From Paenibacillus sp. FSL A5-0031 (GTDB lineage: Bacteria; Bacillota; Bacilli; Paenibacillales; Paenibacillaceae): 64,000 bases of DNA. Every line of letters begins with the position of its first letter. Positions within the stretch are counted from its first letter, which is position 1. The stretch lies in NCBI RefSeq assembly GCF_001956295.1, contig NZ_MRTD01000022.1:1-64000 (forward strand), given 5' to 3'. Below are positions 16,468 to 24,272 of the stretch, one piece after another. The translations under genes were made by a program, and so were the position numbers. The notes beneath the pieces were generated by a model. It made no database searches and was not told the DNA's origin. It was given only the letters and a program-made list of their open reading frames with translations.

Positions 16468-17600
16468 AGGCGATTCAAACCCATTCGTTAACGCTGGAAG
16501 CAGGCATGTTCAAGCTGTCCGATGTTAATGTGGAAATCCCTAAAGGTAAAATAACTGCGATAGTCGGGCCAAATGGCTCAGGAAAATCAACGATGCTTAG
16601 ATTAATCTCGGGTCTGCTGACTCCAGATAGCGGCAGCATTCTCATTAATGAGAAGAGTACAAGCGATTATAAAAGATCCGAATATGCCAAAAGTCTTTCC
16701 ATGCTGACGCAAGCCAAAGATATGCTTCCTTCGCTGACCGTTCGCGAGCTGGTCGCTTATGGGCGTGCTCCTTACCAAAAAAGCTTCCGTCAGCGGCTAA
16801 CTACGGAGGATGAACGTATCATTGATTGGGCACTGCGGGCAATGCGCATTCGGCGGCACGAAGACCGAATGTTTCATACTCTCTCCGGAGGCGAGCAGCA
16901 AAAGGCGCGAATCGCCATGGCATTAGCTCAGCAGACCGAAATTCTTTTGTTAGATGAGCCTACTACCTATCTGGACATGTGTCATCAGCTCGAGGTGCTG
17001 GAGACACTCGCCAAAATAAATCGGGAATATGGAACGACGATCGTTATGGTTCTGCACGATCTGCAGCAGGCAGCCGCTTATTGCCATTATATGATTGCCA
17101 TGAAAGAAGGAGAGCTTGCTGACGCTGGAGAACCACGAACCATCATTACGCCTCGTTTCATGCGCTCCGTATTTGATTTGGATGCGAGAATCAGCTTTGC
17201 TGAACGTTATCCCATTATCATTCCAATACCCAAAACCGATGAGGAGGAAGAAACGATGATCATTGTGACGAATGTATCGCAAATTACGAAGGGCGAAGGA
17301 GAAAAGCTTGTTGAACGTTTTGATCGGGTAGGCAAAGTCGAGGAAATGGAAGGATTTCTTGGACTTGAGGTGCTTCTCACGCAAAACCTAAAGGACTACG
17401 ACGAGGTTTCCATCGTTACAAGGTGGCAATCCAGAGATGATTTTAACAACTGGACAAAAAGCGAGGCGTTTCGTGAATCTCATTCCCACCGTAAAACGCC
17501 GGAATACATTTTATCTAACAAAATTATGTTTCAGGAAGTCAAAGTCAAGCGCACTCCGCTCCCTGCCGCGGAACGCAGCGATGAGCGGCTTGCCCAATAA
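16464..17600 (+). CDS. ABC transporter ATPase fused to an IsdG-type heme oxygenase
   Basis: A 378-residue fusion. Residues 1 to about 256 are a FecE-type ATPase: Walker A GPNGSGKST at 35-43, LSGGEQQ at 140-146, Walker B LLLDEPTTYLD, switch VLHDLQQ. From Met265 onward it is a complete heme-degrading monooxygenase. N270, W330 and H340 have the same spacing (60 and 10) as the catalytic N7, W67 and H77 of Staphylococcus aureus IsdG, and EGFLG, DYDEVSIVTRW and SEAF also match. The reading frame is continuous, with only an acidic DEEEE linker between the parts. GAGGAGG lies eight bases before the Met265 codon (17256), so free oxygenase could also be made from an internal start. The protein would couple heme import to heme cleavage at the inner face of the membrane. 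Confidence 0.92.
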   Translation: MKAIQTHSLTLEAGMFKLSDVNVEIPKGKITAIVGPNGSGKSTMLRLISGLLTPDSGSILINEKSTSDYKRSEYAKSLSMLTQAKDMLPSLTVRELVAYGRAPYQKSFRQRLTTEDERIIDWALRAMRIRRHEDRMFHTLSGGEQQKARIAMALAQQTEILLLDEPTTYLDMCHQLEVLETLAKINREYGTTIVMVLHDLQQAAAYCHYMIAMKEGELADAGEPRTIITPRFMRSVFDLDARISFAERYPIIIPIPKTDEEEETMIIVTNVSQITKGEGEKLVERFDRVGKVEEMEGFLGLEVLLTQNLKDYDEVSIVTRWQSRDDFNNWTKSEAFRESHSHRKTPEYILSNKIMFQEVKVKRTPLPAAERSDERLAQ

Positions 17601-17617
17601 GTTTCCTTCTTAACAAA

Positions 17618-17660
17618 CAAGACAGCTATTCCTCCTCTAAACGAGGCGGCTGCTGTCTTG
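17618..17660 (+). terminator. Terminator of the rightward heme operon
   Basis: CAAGACAGC (17618-17626) pairs with GCTGTCTTG (17652-17660), an inner CCTC/GAGG pair extends the fold, and CTTTTG follows. It lies 18 bases after the fusion gene stop. Confidence 0.8.
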
Positions 17661-17717
17661 CTTTTGTCTGTTCATTTTTTACGAGCTTATCCGGCTGCTA
17701 AGTGAATGCTAGACCTT

Positions 17718-18728
17718 TTACAAGGATACTAGCGTCCCGCCTTCATTGGCAGAGCGCAGCTCTGCTTCAATGATTTCAAGCGTGCCTACCGCGCTCTCAG
17801 GTGCACAGATCGAAACTGGCTGCCCAGCATGAATAGATTCAATAAAATATTTGATTTCACGATAATAACCCATATCCTCAGACAATTCAGCGATAAAGCC
17901 TGGCGCATCATTTGGATTAACTTTCACTTGCCCATTTTCAAAAACGAGATTTCCGCCTTCAAAATTAACGCGATACGTCATAGCGAAGCCAAAGTCGCCT
18001 TCCAGCGTCCAATCTGCCTGAGCATTCAGCACCTTGCCGTCTGGATAAATATAATGAGTAGACACGACATCATAGCCGCTGCCTGGAATGACATTGCGTG
18101 CAATCGTTGATACCTTCTCAGGCTTGCCGAATAACCAGTGAACCATGTCTGCATCATGAATATGCATGTCCAGTAAACAGCCTCCGCTTTTGCTGCCATC
18201 CAGAAACCAACCCTTTGGCGCGGCAGAGCCTCTGAAGAAATAACCGCCCGTAACAGCTCCATAACGGCCATCCTCTACGCAAGCCTTCAAGTATTCATAA
18301 GCTGGCCAGAAGCGCAGGCATTGGCCGATCATCAACGTTTTTCCTGTGCGCTCTGCTGCATGTGCCATGCGCCAGCCATCCTCTGAGCTTCCTGCTACAG
18401 GTTTCTCGCATAATACATGCAGCCCTCTCTCAAGCATTGAGCAGGTTAAATCAGCATGCAGATTAGTAGGCAGCGTAATATCGACGATATCTAGTTCCTC
18501 GTTCTCTAGCATTGCAGCAATATTATCGTACAAACGGTAAGGCGCAAGATCATAGACGTCCTGCTCTGTCGCGATGTTTCCTGACGCTTTTCCTTCCTTC
18601 AACTCCTCGATTAGCAAATCGCAAATCGCTACGAGCTGAACAGGAGCTCCTTCCTTAGCAAGACGGACATAATTGTCAAAGTGCATCCGACCCATAAATC
18701 CAAAACCGATTAAACCAACCTTTAACAT
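17718..18728 (-). CDS. Gfo/Idh/MocA family oxidoreductase
   Basis: A 336-residue NAD(P)-dependent sugar or polyol dehydrogenase with Rossmann motif GLIGFGFMG near the N-terminus, EKP at 108-110 and the C-terminal beta-sheet domain including GGCLLDMHIHDADMVHWLFG. AGGAGG precedes the ATG. It is the last of three leftward genes (CBM9-like protein, TIM-barrel isomerase, this enzyme) that diverge from an AraC gene at 20440. The trio has the look of a sugar-derivative catabolic unit; the substrate is unknown. Confidence 0.9.
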   Translation of the reverse strand: MLKVGLIGFGFMGRMHFDNYVRLAKEGAPVQLVAICDLLIEELKEGKASGNIATEQDVYDLAPYRLYDNIAAMLENEELDIVDITLPTNLHADLTCSMLERGLHVLCEKPVAGSSEDGWRMAHAAERTGKTLMIGQCLRFWPAYEYLKACVEDGRYGAVTGGYFFRGSAAPKGWFLDGSKSGGCLLDMHIHDADMVHWLFGKPEKVSTIARNVIPGSGYDVVSTHYIYPDGKVLNAQADWTLEGDFGFAMTYRVNFEGGNLVFENGQVKVNPNDAPGFIAELSEDMGYYREIKYFIESIHAGQPVSICAPESAVGTLEIIEAELRSANEGGTLVSL

Positions 18729-18765
18729 ATTAAAAACCTCCTAATAGTTTTTGAGTAGATGAGTT

Positions 18766-19605
18766 CTAACGTCCTAATATGGCATCCATCGCTTTTGAAG
18801 TGTTGAAAATGATTTGTTCGGAATGGTGATTGTATGGCGGAATCATTTCTCCAGTTACATAATTGTCATAGCCAATTGCATGAAGCGCCTGCATGACAGC
18901 TGGGTAATCAACATCACCTGCTAATAGATCAACAAAGCCATGCAATCCGCCTGCTTGACGGCGGTAATCCTTGAAGTGTACCTTCTTGATGCGATGACCT
19001 AAAATACGAATCCATTGCTCAGGATAACCATTATGAAGCGCATTGCCGACGTCGAAATACGAGCCTACAAAACTCGAGTTATGCGCATCAATGAAGGAAC
19101 GCATCTCAAGCGGCGATAACAAGAACTTGTTCCAAACATTCTCAATGCCAATCGAGACACCCGAGCTCTCAGCAAACGGAACAAGCTTCCCGATCGCTTC
19201 CAGCGCCCGGTCATATGCATATTCGTAATCAGCAACTTCACTGCCCGGTATAAAATCAACGCCAACAGCGCCTGGAATGACCAAAATGGTATCCACGCCG
19301 AGAGCCGCTGCAAGCTCCAGCTGTTTCTTGCACACATCGATTGCTTTCTCGCGTGTAGCAGCGTTTCCACTCGTCATTGGATAGGACCAGTACAAGCCTG
19401 TTGCTAAACCTGCAATTTCCAGTTCATTTTGCTGCAGTTCGTTTTTGATTTCTTGAATCTCTTTGTCGGATGCTGCTAGGCTAAGCTCGCCCGTCTCGTT
19501 CAATGACAGCTCGATTCCGTCAAAACCTGCTTTTTTTGCTGTACGAATGTTTTCTGCAATGGTTGAATCACCTTTGAAAGACCAAATATTAATCCCTTTT
19601 TTCAT
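18766..19605 (-). CDS. Sugar phosphate isomerase/epimerase (xylose isomerase-like TIM barrel)
   Basis: A 279-residue protein of the AP-endonuclease-2-like TIM-barrel family, with conserved pieces INIWSFKGD, GFDGIELSL, IGIENVWNK (Glu), GSYFDVGNAL (Asp) and KVHFKDYRR (His, Asp) that build the metal site. Likely a ketose epimerase or inosose-type isomerase acting with the adjacent Gfo/Idh enzyme. AGGAGGG precedes the ATG by six bases, and only 37 bases separate its stop from the next start, so the genes are cotranscribed. Confidence 0.9.
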   Translation of the reverse strand: MKKGINIWSFKGDSTIAENIRTAKKAGFDGIELSLNETGELSLAASDKEIQEIKNELQQNELEIAGLATGLYWSYPMTSGNAATREKAIDVCKKQLELAAALGVDTILVIPGAVGVDFIPGSEVADYEYAYDRALEAIGKLVPFAESSGVSIGIENVWNKFLLSPLEMRSFIDAHNSSFVGSYFDVGNALHNGYPEQWIRILGHRIKKVHFKDYRRQAGGLHGFVDLLAGDVDYPAVMQALHAIGYDNYVTGEMIPPYNHHSEQIIFNTSKAMDAILGR

Positions 19606-19629
19606 GTTGAACCCTCCTACATTTATGTT

Positions 19630-20271
19630 TTAAATAAATAACAGCCTGCCAAATTTACGGGGAAGATGAAAGTTTATCGCTTTGGTAGCCTGCCAAGCCT
19701 GGAATTCACGGTTGCCGTGTTTATCCTCATCAATTCGGTAAAAATTCACTCTCCAGCTTAATCCTTGCTCGAGAGGCTTCTTGAAATTCTCAACCGGAAT
19801 ATGCACAAAATAAATCCGTTCAGCATCGCCACTCGTTTCAACAGTTGTCTGAATACCCTCAAACCTCCATGCTAAGTCCGTCGAAGTGATCTCGGCTTCA
19901 CCATCATTCGCAATCAGAGCATCAAAAACAACATTGTTCGGACTAACTTCTAGCTCTAGATAACGATGCCCAGTCCCATCCTCATCGATAAACAGCTCAA
20001 CGACATCCTGCTCATAAAGCGGCTCATCGCGTATGGTAAAATCAGATACAACATGTGAATCCTTGCATAAATAGCGAATATGCAAATAGTTCTGGCTCCA
20101 GCATGCTCTTACTTCCGTACGCTCCTTAGGCTGCATGGCAGTAACCGTATCAACCAATTCAATCGCATCGAAGCTATCCCAATGGATAGCGCCAAAACCG
20201 GCGTCTTCGATGCTGATCGGCACTTGCCTGCAAAGATAGGTTTTACTCTCTTGAAATGCAGGAACCTCCAT
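19630..20271 (-). CDS. CBM9-like carbohydrate-binding domain protein
   Basis: A 213-residue protein made of a single domain resembling the family 9 carbohydrate-binding fold: WSQNYLHIRYLCKD, the YEQDVVELFID strand, YLELEVSPNNVVFDA and GLSWRVNFYRID. There is no signal peptide, so it is cytoplasmic, which is common for such stand-alone CBM9-like proteins next to Gfo/Idh genes. AAAGGAG precedes the ATG. It is the first gene of the leftward three-gene unit. Its role is unknown; sugar binding is inferred from the fold only. Confidence 0.8.
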   Translation of the reverse strand: MEVPAFQESKTYLCRQVPISIEDAGFGAIHWDSFDAIELVDTVTAMQPKERTEVRACWSQNYLHIRYLCKDSHVVSDFTIRDEPLYEQDVVELFIDEDGTGHRYLELEVSPNNVVFDALIANDGEAEITSTDLAWRFEGIQTTVETSGDAERIYFVHIPVENFKKPLEQGLSWRVNFYRIDEDKHGNREFQAWQATKAINFHLPRKFGRLLFI

Positions 20272-20439
20272 TTGTTCAAACTCCTTTTTAGATAATTACG
20301 TTATATTGAGTTTGCTGCAACTACATGTGATAATACGTTTATAATAAACGATTATTCTTGAAATTTATTTAGCTAGAATAGCGAATTTTTGGACAATTCC
20401 GTTCTCTTTTTTATTTTCTTAATGAAAGGAGCCTACCGC

Positions 20440-21345
20440 TTGGAAAAGTCTGAATCTCCCTTTCCACGCATTCGTTCAACTCCATTTCGCGAGTGGTCGC
20501 CCAGCGTCCACTACGCGCAGTTCCAGCGCTTGCCAACGGGTGCTCTGCCAAGACGTAGATTGTATGATTACGAGCTCCTGTACGTGTACCATGGCGAAGC
20601 AGCGACGACCATGCATGGGCAGCGCTATAAGATTGAAGCTGGTCAGCTTATCTTTTTGCCCTCTGGCGTCTATCACCAAAATGAAGTCGTTTCCAGCCCA
20701 AACGCTCGATTTCTCGGCATTCATTTTGATTTTTTTGATGAGCTCGATATTCAGACAGAGGCTGACATGGTTGTGAACGAAGCTGCTGTTTTGCCGAGTA
20801 AATTCATTTATGAGCCCTATGTTGAAGGGTTGGCTCCCTTATCCGATCATCCGGTCTACACGCCGCCTCTCGTATGCGTACAATTGATGGAGCAGCTTGT
20901 TCATGAATTCACTATGCGTCCTATTGGGTATGAGCTGGTTTGCAAAGGTCTAATGCTACATATATTGGCCCATTTGCTGCGATTGCCCTCATCTCGATCC
21001 GCTGGACAAACCTCACTTCATGGCGGCAGGATTGCCGAGTTAATGGAGGAAATAGAGGCATCACCTGCTGCCAATTGGACAAACACAACGATTGCTGCAA
21101 AGCTGAATTTGAGCATCGACCATACCGCGAAGCTGTTTAAGCAAATCGCCGGCATACCTCCTAGCGAATATGTTCAATCGATACGTCACCGTGAAGCTAG
21201 AAGGCTTCTTCGGGAATCCGAGCTTTCAATCGAAAACGTCGGCAGCATCGTCGGCTATTCCGATATCCACTACTTCAGCCGGATATTTCGCCGTCATGAA
21301 GGAATATCTCCGCGTGAATATCGGAAATTGTCCAAAATATTATAA
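20440..21345 (+). CDS. AraC family transcriptional regulator
   Basis: A 301-residue AraC regulator with a cupin-like N-terminal half (ELLYVYHGEAATTMHGQRYKI, then LIFLPSGVYHQNEV) and a C-terminal double helix-turn-helix ending SIVGYSDIHYFSRIFRRHEG and SPREYRK. I chose the TTG at 20440 because AAAGGAG lies eight bases upstream; the frame extends to an earlier TTG at 20389 without a ribosome site. It diverges from the CBM9 / isomerase / dehydrogenase unit and is its probable activator. Confidence 0.87.
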   Translation: MEKSESPFPRIRSTPFREWSPSVHYAQFQRLPTGALPRRRLYDYELLYVYHGEAATTMHGQRYKIEAGQLIFLPSGVYHQNEVVSSPNARFLGIHFDFFDELDIQTEADMVVNEAAVLPSKFIYEPYVEGLAPLSDHPVYTPPLVCVQLMEQLVHEFTMRPIGYELVCKGLMLHILAHLLRLPSSRSAGQTSLHGGRIAELMEEIEASPAANWTNTTIAAKLNLSIDHTAKLFKQIAGIPPSEYVQSIRHREARRLLRESELSIENVGSIVGYSDIHYFSRIFRRHEGISPREYRKLSKIL

Positions 21346-21366
21346 AAAAAGAGCTCTATATAATGA

Positions 21367-21396
21367 AAGCCGAATACCTACAGCGGTGTTCGGCTT
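21367..21396 (+). terminator. Terminator after the AraC gene
   Basis: AAGCCGAA (21367-21374) pairs with TTCGGCTT (21389-21396) around a 14-base loop, followed by TTAACTTTT. Lies just after the AraC stop. Confidence 0.7.
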
Positions 21397-21487
21397 TTAA
21401 CTTTTCTTCATGTTTGGACAAACTAAAAAACACTTCTTTGCTTTGTCCATTGAGTACAGCTCGTGTATCTATTACGATAATGTATAT

Positions 21488-21502
21488 CGATAATGATTAT
21501 CA
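21488..21502. promoter_or_regulatory. Fur box of the siderophore-binding lipoprotein gene
   Basis: CGATAATGATTATCA matches the 7-1-7 Fur consensus at 13 of 14 defined positions, and the match continues as an overlapping TGATTATCATTATCT, as in strong Fur sites. It ends 33 bases before the start codon. Confidence 0.9.
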
Positions 21503-21535
21503 TTATCTTATAACATCTATTGGGGGAGAATTAAA

Positions 21536-22528
21536 ATGTATCAAGGAACAAAATCAGCCGCTCTTTTGGCTACATTCGCACTAATGGGAACCCTATTGCT
21601 AGCCTGTGGCAGCAATTCAGCAAATTCGGGCAATACAGCGAGTCCAGCTGCTGAAGCAACAAAAGCACCTGAAGCAACGGAACAAACAGCCGATACCACC
21701 CGCTCCTTCACCGACTGGTCGAAGCATGAGGTAGAAGTTCCTGTTACTCCACAGCGTGTTATCTTTCACGGTGAAACTACCGGTGATTTGCTTGCGCTAG
21801 GCGTTAAGCCGATCGGCGTCATACAGGATATGATTAAAGGGACGGTATTTGAGCAGCAGCTCACTGGTGTCGAGGACGTAGGTTTTCCGCTCAGCGTCGA
21901 GAAATCTTTAACACTGCAGCCTGATCTTATTATTTTCTCGAATTCGGACGAACAGCAGTATGAGGTTATTTCAAAGGTTGCTCCAACGGTAACGTTCAAC
22001 TCCTTCGCCACGCTAGAGGACAGGATGCGTACGCTAGGGGATTTGTTAAATAAGAAGCAAGAAGCTGAGGATTGGCTTGCAGAGCACGCGGTCAAAACAG
22101 CAGATATGTGGAAACAAATTCACGATAGCGGTATAAAAGAAAGTGAAACGGCAGCCGTATTTACAATGTATCCTGGCAACCGCCTGTTTATTATGGCTGG
22201 CACTGGGCTACCGCAATTTTTATATGAGAAAGGCGGCTTAAAGCCAACGCCAATCATCCAGGATCTTATTGATAAAGAACAAGGTTTCGCAGAAATATCT
22301 TCTGAACTTCTGCCAGAATATGCGGCTGACCGCATCTTCATTCTGAATCCAGTCGCTCCTGAGGCGCAGCAATCAACGAACGAGCTTATGAAAAGCGATT
22401 TATGGCTCAAGCTCCCTGCCGTGAAAAATGGACAAGTATACAATTTTGATTTGCTCAAAGCTTCCAGCGACGCACTTTCTAGAGAATGGTTGTTAGAAGA
22501 GCTGCCAAAAGCACTTATTAAAAAATAA
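21536..22528 (+). CDS. Ferric-siderophore ABC transporter substrate-binding lipoprotein
   Basis: A 330-residue class III binding lipoprotein with lipobox LLLAC (Cys24), an Ala/Thr/Glu-rich linker, then the FepB-like fold: HGETTGDLLALG, LQPDLIIFSN, GLPQFLYEKGG and LPAVKNGQVYNFD. A Fur box lies directly upstream and a hairpin terminator follows, so it forms a one-gene iron-repressed unit. No permease gene is linked; it may serve a permease encoded elsewhere. Its body is recognisably homologous to the C-terminal half of the regulator encoded next (22650-24266), for example LAPTLTYNS there and VAPTVTFNS here. Confidence 0.9.
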   Translation: MYQGTKSAALLATFALMGTLLLACGSNSANSGNTASPAAEATKAPEATEQTADTTRSFTDWSKHEVEVPVTPQRVIFHGETTGDLLALGVKPIGVIQDMIKGTVFEQQLTGVEDVGFPLSVEKSLTLQPDLIIFSNSDEQQYEVISKVAPTVTFNSFATLEDRMRTLGDLLNKKQEAEDWLAEHAVKTADMWKQIHDSGIKESETAAVFTMYPGNRLFIMAGTGLPQFLYEKGGLKPTPIIQDLIDKEQGFAEISSELLPEYAADRIFILNPVAPEAQQSTNELMKSDLWLKLPAVKNGQVYNFDLLKASSDALSREWLLEELPKALIKK

Positions 22529-22549
22529 ATGCTGCTTAACGTCTGTTGA

Positions 22550-22593
22550 AATAGAAGAAGCTCTTCAACTACGGTTGATAAGCTTCTTCTATT
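22550..22593 (+). terminator. Terminator after the siderophore-binding lipoprotein gene
   Basis: A perfect 13-bp stem (AATAGAAGAAGCT at 22550-22562 with its complement at 22581-22593), a further CAAC/GTTG pair within the loop, then TGTTTAT. Confidence 0.85.
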
Positions 22594-22612
22594 TGTTTAT
22601 AATGAAATTAAT

Positions 22613-22627
22613 TGATAACGATTCTCA
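22613..22627. promoter_or_regulatory. Fur box of the Btr-like regulator gene
   Basis: TGATAACGATTCTCA matches the Fur consensus at 12 of 14 defined positions and lies 22 bases before the start codon. Confidence 0.75.
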
Positions 22628-22649
22628 ATACTGAAATGAGGCTACAGCC

Positions 22650-24266
22650 ATGTCTAACTTAACGCATCAGACTTTACCTCTGCGCTCCTTAAGCTTCCAT
22701 TTTGTAGATATGAAGCTGTACAGCCATACAGAGGGTGAAGTATTAGCGGAGAAAGTGACTTCCTGCTATACGATGCTTATATCGAGGAGCGGCAGAGGCA
22801 GACTGTTTATGGGTAATGAAAGTTCCCTTTTCTCGTCCTACAGTTCTTTCCTTCTATCCCCGAACACCGCATATCAATTTGAAAACATAGGCGACGGCAA
22901 ATTGGAATATTACCTTATCTCTTTCCACATCCTTCATTTGCTAAACCAAGGTCCTGTGCTTTATACGGAGCAGCTATTTCCGAACCGTCAAGAGCTGCGC
23001 GTTTATCCGCTCGCACAATGGATGGATTTGCTGAGCCAGCTTTATACCGGAATTACGGACTGCGATAACATTGAAGCGCATCGTCAGCAAACGCATTTTC
23101 AGAAGCTTATCGGATTTGTTCTTGAACATAACCTGCAATTCGACTCGATGAGCAGCTCCACGCAAACGGTTGAACAAACGATTCAATATATGCAAAATCA
23201 TTTTCAGAACCGAATAACGGTCAAGCAGCTCGTCGATATGGCCAACGTACCTGCTTGGCAGTTCACTTCAATATTCAAGGAGTTGACTGGCAAGAAACCG
23301 CTTGATTATTTGAATGAGCTTCGTATCAGTCGGTCCAAGGATTGGCTAATCCATACCGATAATACTTTGCGCGATATCGCAGATCGTGTCGGCTTTACCG
23401 ATGAGTATTATTTCAGCCGCCGCTTCCGTCTTATAACCGGCTTTTCTCCAAGGCAATATGCCCTATCGATGCGCCAAAATATACTCGTTAAGGATTGGGA
23501 CGGTCACGAGGTCAGCATTCCCGCTCAGCCCAATCGCATTTTTTATTGTGGTGAAAGTATCGGAGATATGAATACGCTTGGCATTCAGCTTGTAGGAAGC
23601 CATATGATCAGCAAAGGCGAGCCTTTTCGTTCGGAAGAGGCTTCTGCTCTAGCGCCTGACTTAATTATATTCGACCATTCTGATGAAAGCTTGTACGCAC
23701 AAATGTCAGAGCTTGCCCCTACGCTTACCTATAATTCACGCGGGTCGCTTGATGAGAGACTGCTCATGCTTGGAGAGTGGTTTGGCAAAAAAAAAGAAGC
23801 CCAGCAATGGCTTCTTCATTATAATAGCAGTACGTTATTGATGTGGCAGCAGCTTCAGGCGTGCATTCGGCCTAACGAAACAGCTTCTGTCTTTATCTAT
23901 CATCGGGGAAAACGTTTATTTGTCATGGGCAATATCGGTTTATCCTCTATACTGTACCATCCAGACGGTTTCCGGCCTACAGGGAAAGTTCAAGACATTC
24001 TGAAGTCTGGCAGACCCTATAAGGAAATTACAGAAAAAACCATCCAACAATACGCAGGCGACCGCGTATTCATGATGCTGCCCGAAAATGAGGAGTCCAA
24101 AGCAGCCATGGAGAAATTAGTGAATAGCCCAATCTGGAGAAACCTTCCTGCTGTCAAAAATGGCTTCAGTTACGTGCTTGACGAACGCGACTGGAATCAG
24201 GAGGATGCTTCAGCAAGGGATAAGCTGCTGTTGCTTCTCCCCGAGCTGCTGAACCAAACCTCATAA
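22650..24266 (+). CDS. btr: AraC regulator fused to a siderophore-binding domain (Btr-like)
   Basis: A 538-residue protein: sensor half at about 15-150, AraC double helix-turn-helix at about 170-270 (DMANVPAWQFTSIFKELTG, then DRVGFTDEYYFSRRFRLITG), and from about 280 a FepB-like periplasmic-binding domain. This is the architecture of Bacillus subtilis Btr, which binds bacillibactin inside the cell and activates the siderophore uptake genes. The C-terminal half resembles the neighbouring lipoprotein at 21536, so carrier and sensor may recognise the same siderophore. A Fur box lies directly upstream, adding iron repression. Gene name by architecture and context, not proven orthology. Confidence 0.88.
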   Translation: MSNLTHQTLPLRSLSFHFVDMKLYSHTEGEVLAEKVTSCYTMLISRSGRGRLFMGNESSLFSSYSSFLLSPNTAYQFENIGDGKLEYYLISFHILHLLNQGPVLYTEQLFPNRQELRVYPLAQWMDLLSQLYTGITDCDNIEAHRQQTHFQKLIGFVLEHNLQFDSMSSSTQTVEQTIQYMQNHFQNRITVKQLVDMANVPAWQFTSIFKELTGKKPLDYLNELRISRSKDWLIHTDNTLRDIADRVGFTDEYYFSRRFRLITGFSPRQYALSMRQNILVKDWDGHEVSIPAQPNRIFYCGESIGDMNTLGIQLVGSHMISKGEPFRSEEASALAPDLIIFDHSDESLYAQMSELAPTLTYNSRGSLDERLLMLGEWFGKKKEAQQWLLHYNSSTLLMWQQLQACIRPNETASVFIYHRGKRLFVMGNIGLSSILYHPDGFRPTGKVQDILKSGRPYKEITEKTIQQYAGDRVFMMLPENEESKAAMEKLVNSPIWRNLPAVKNGFSYVLDERDWNQEDASARDKLLLLLPELLNQTS

Positions 24267-24272
24267 ATCCCC

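Noticed and set aside
23201..24266. Frameshifted junction of two genes in the Btr-like protein
   Set aside because: The AraC plus binding-domain fusion is an established architecture and the frame is continuous with no internal ribosome site.
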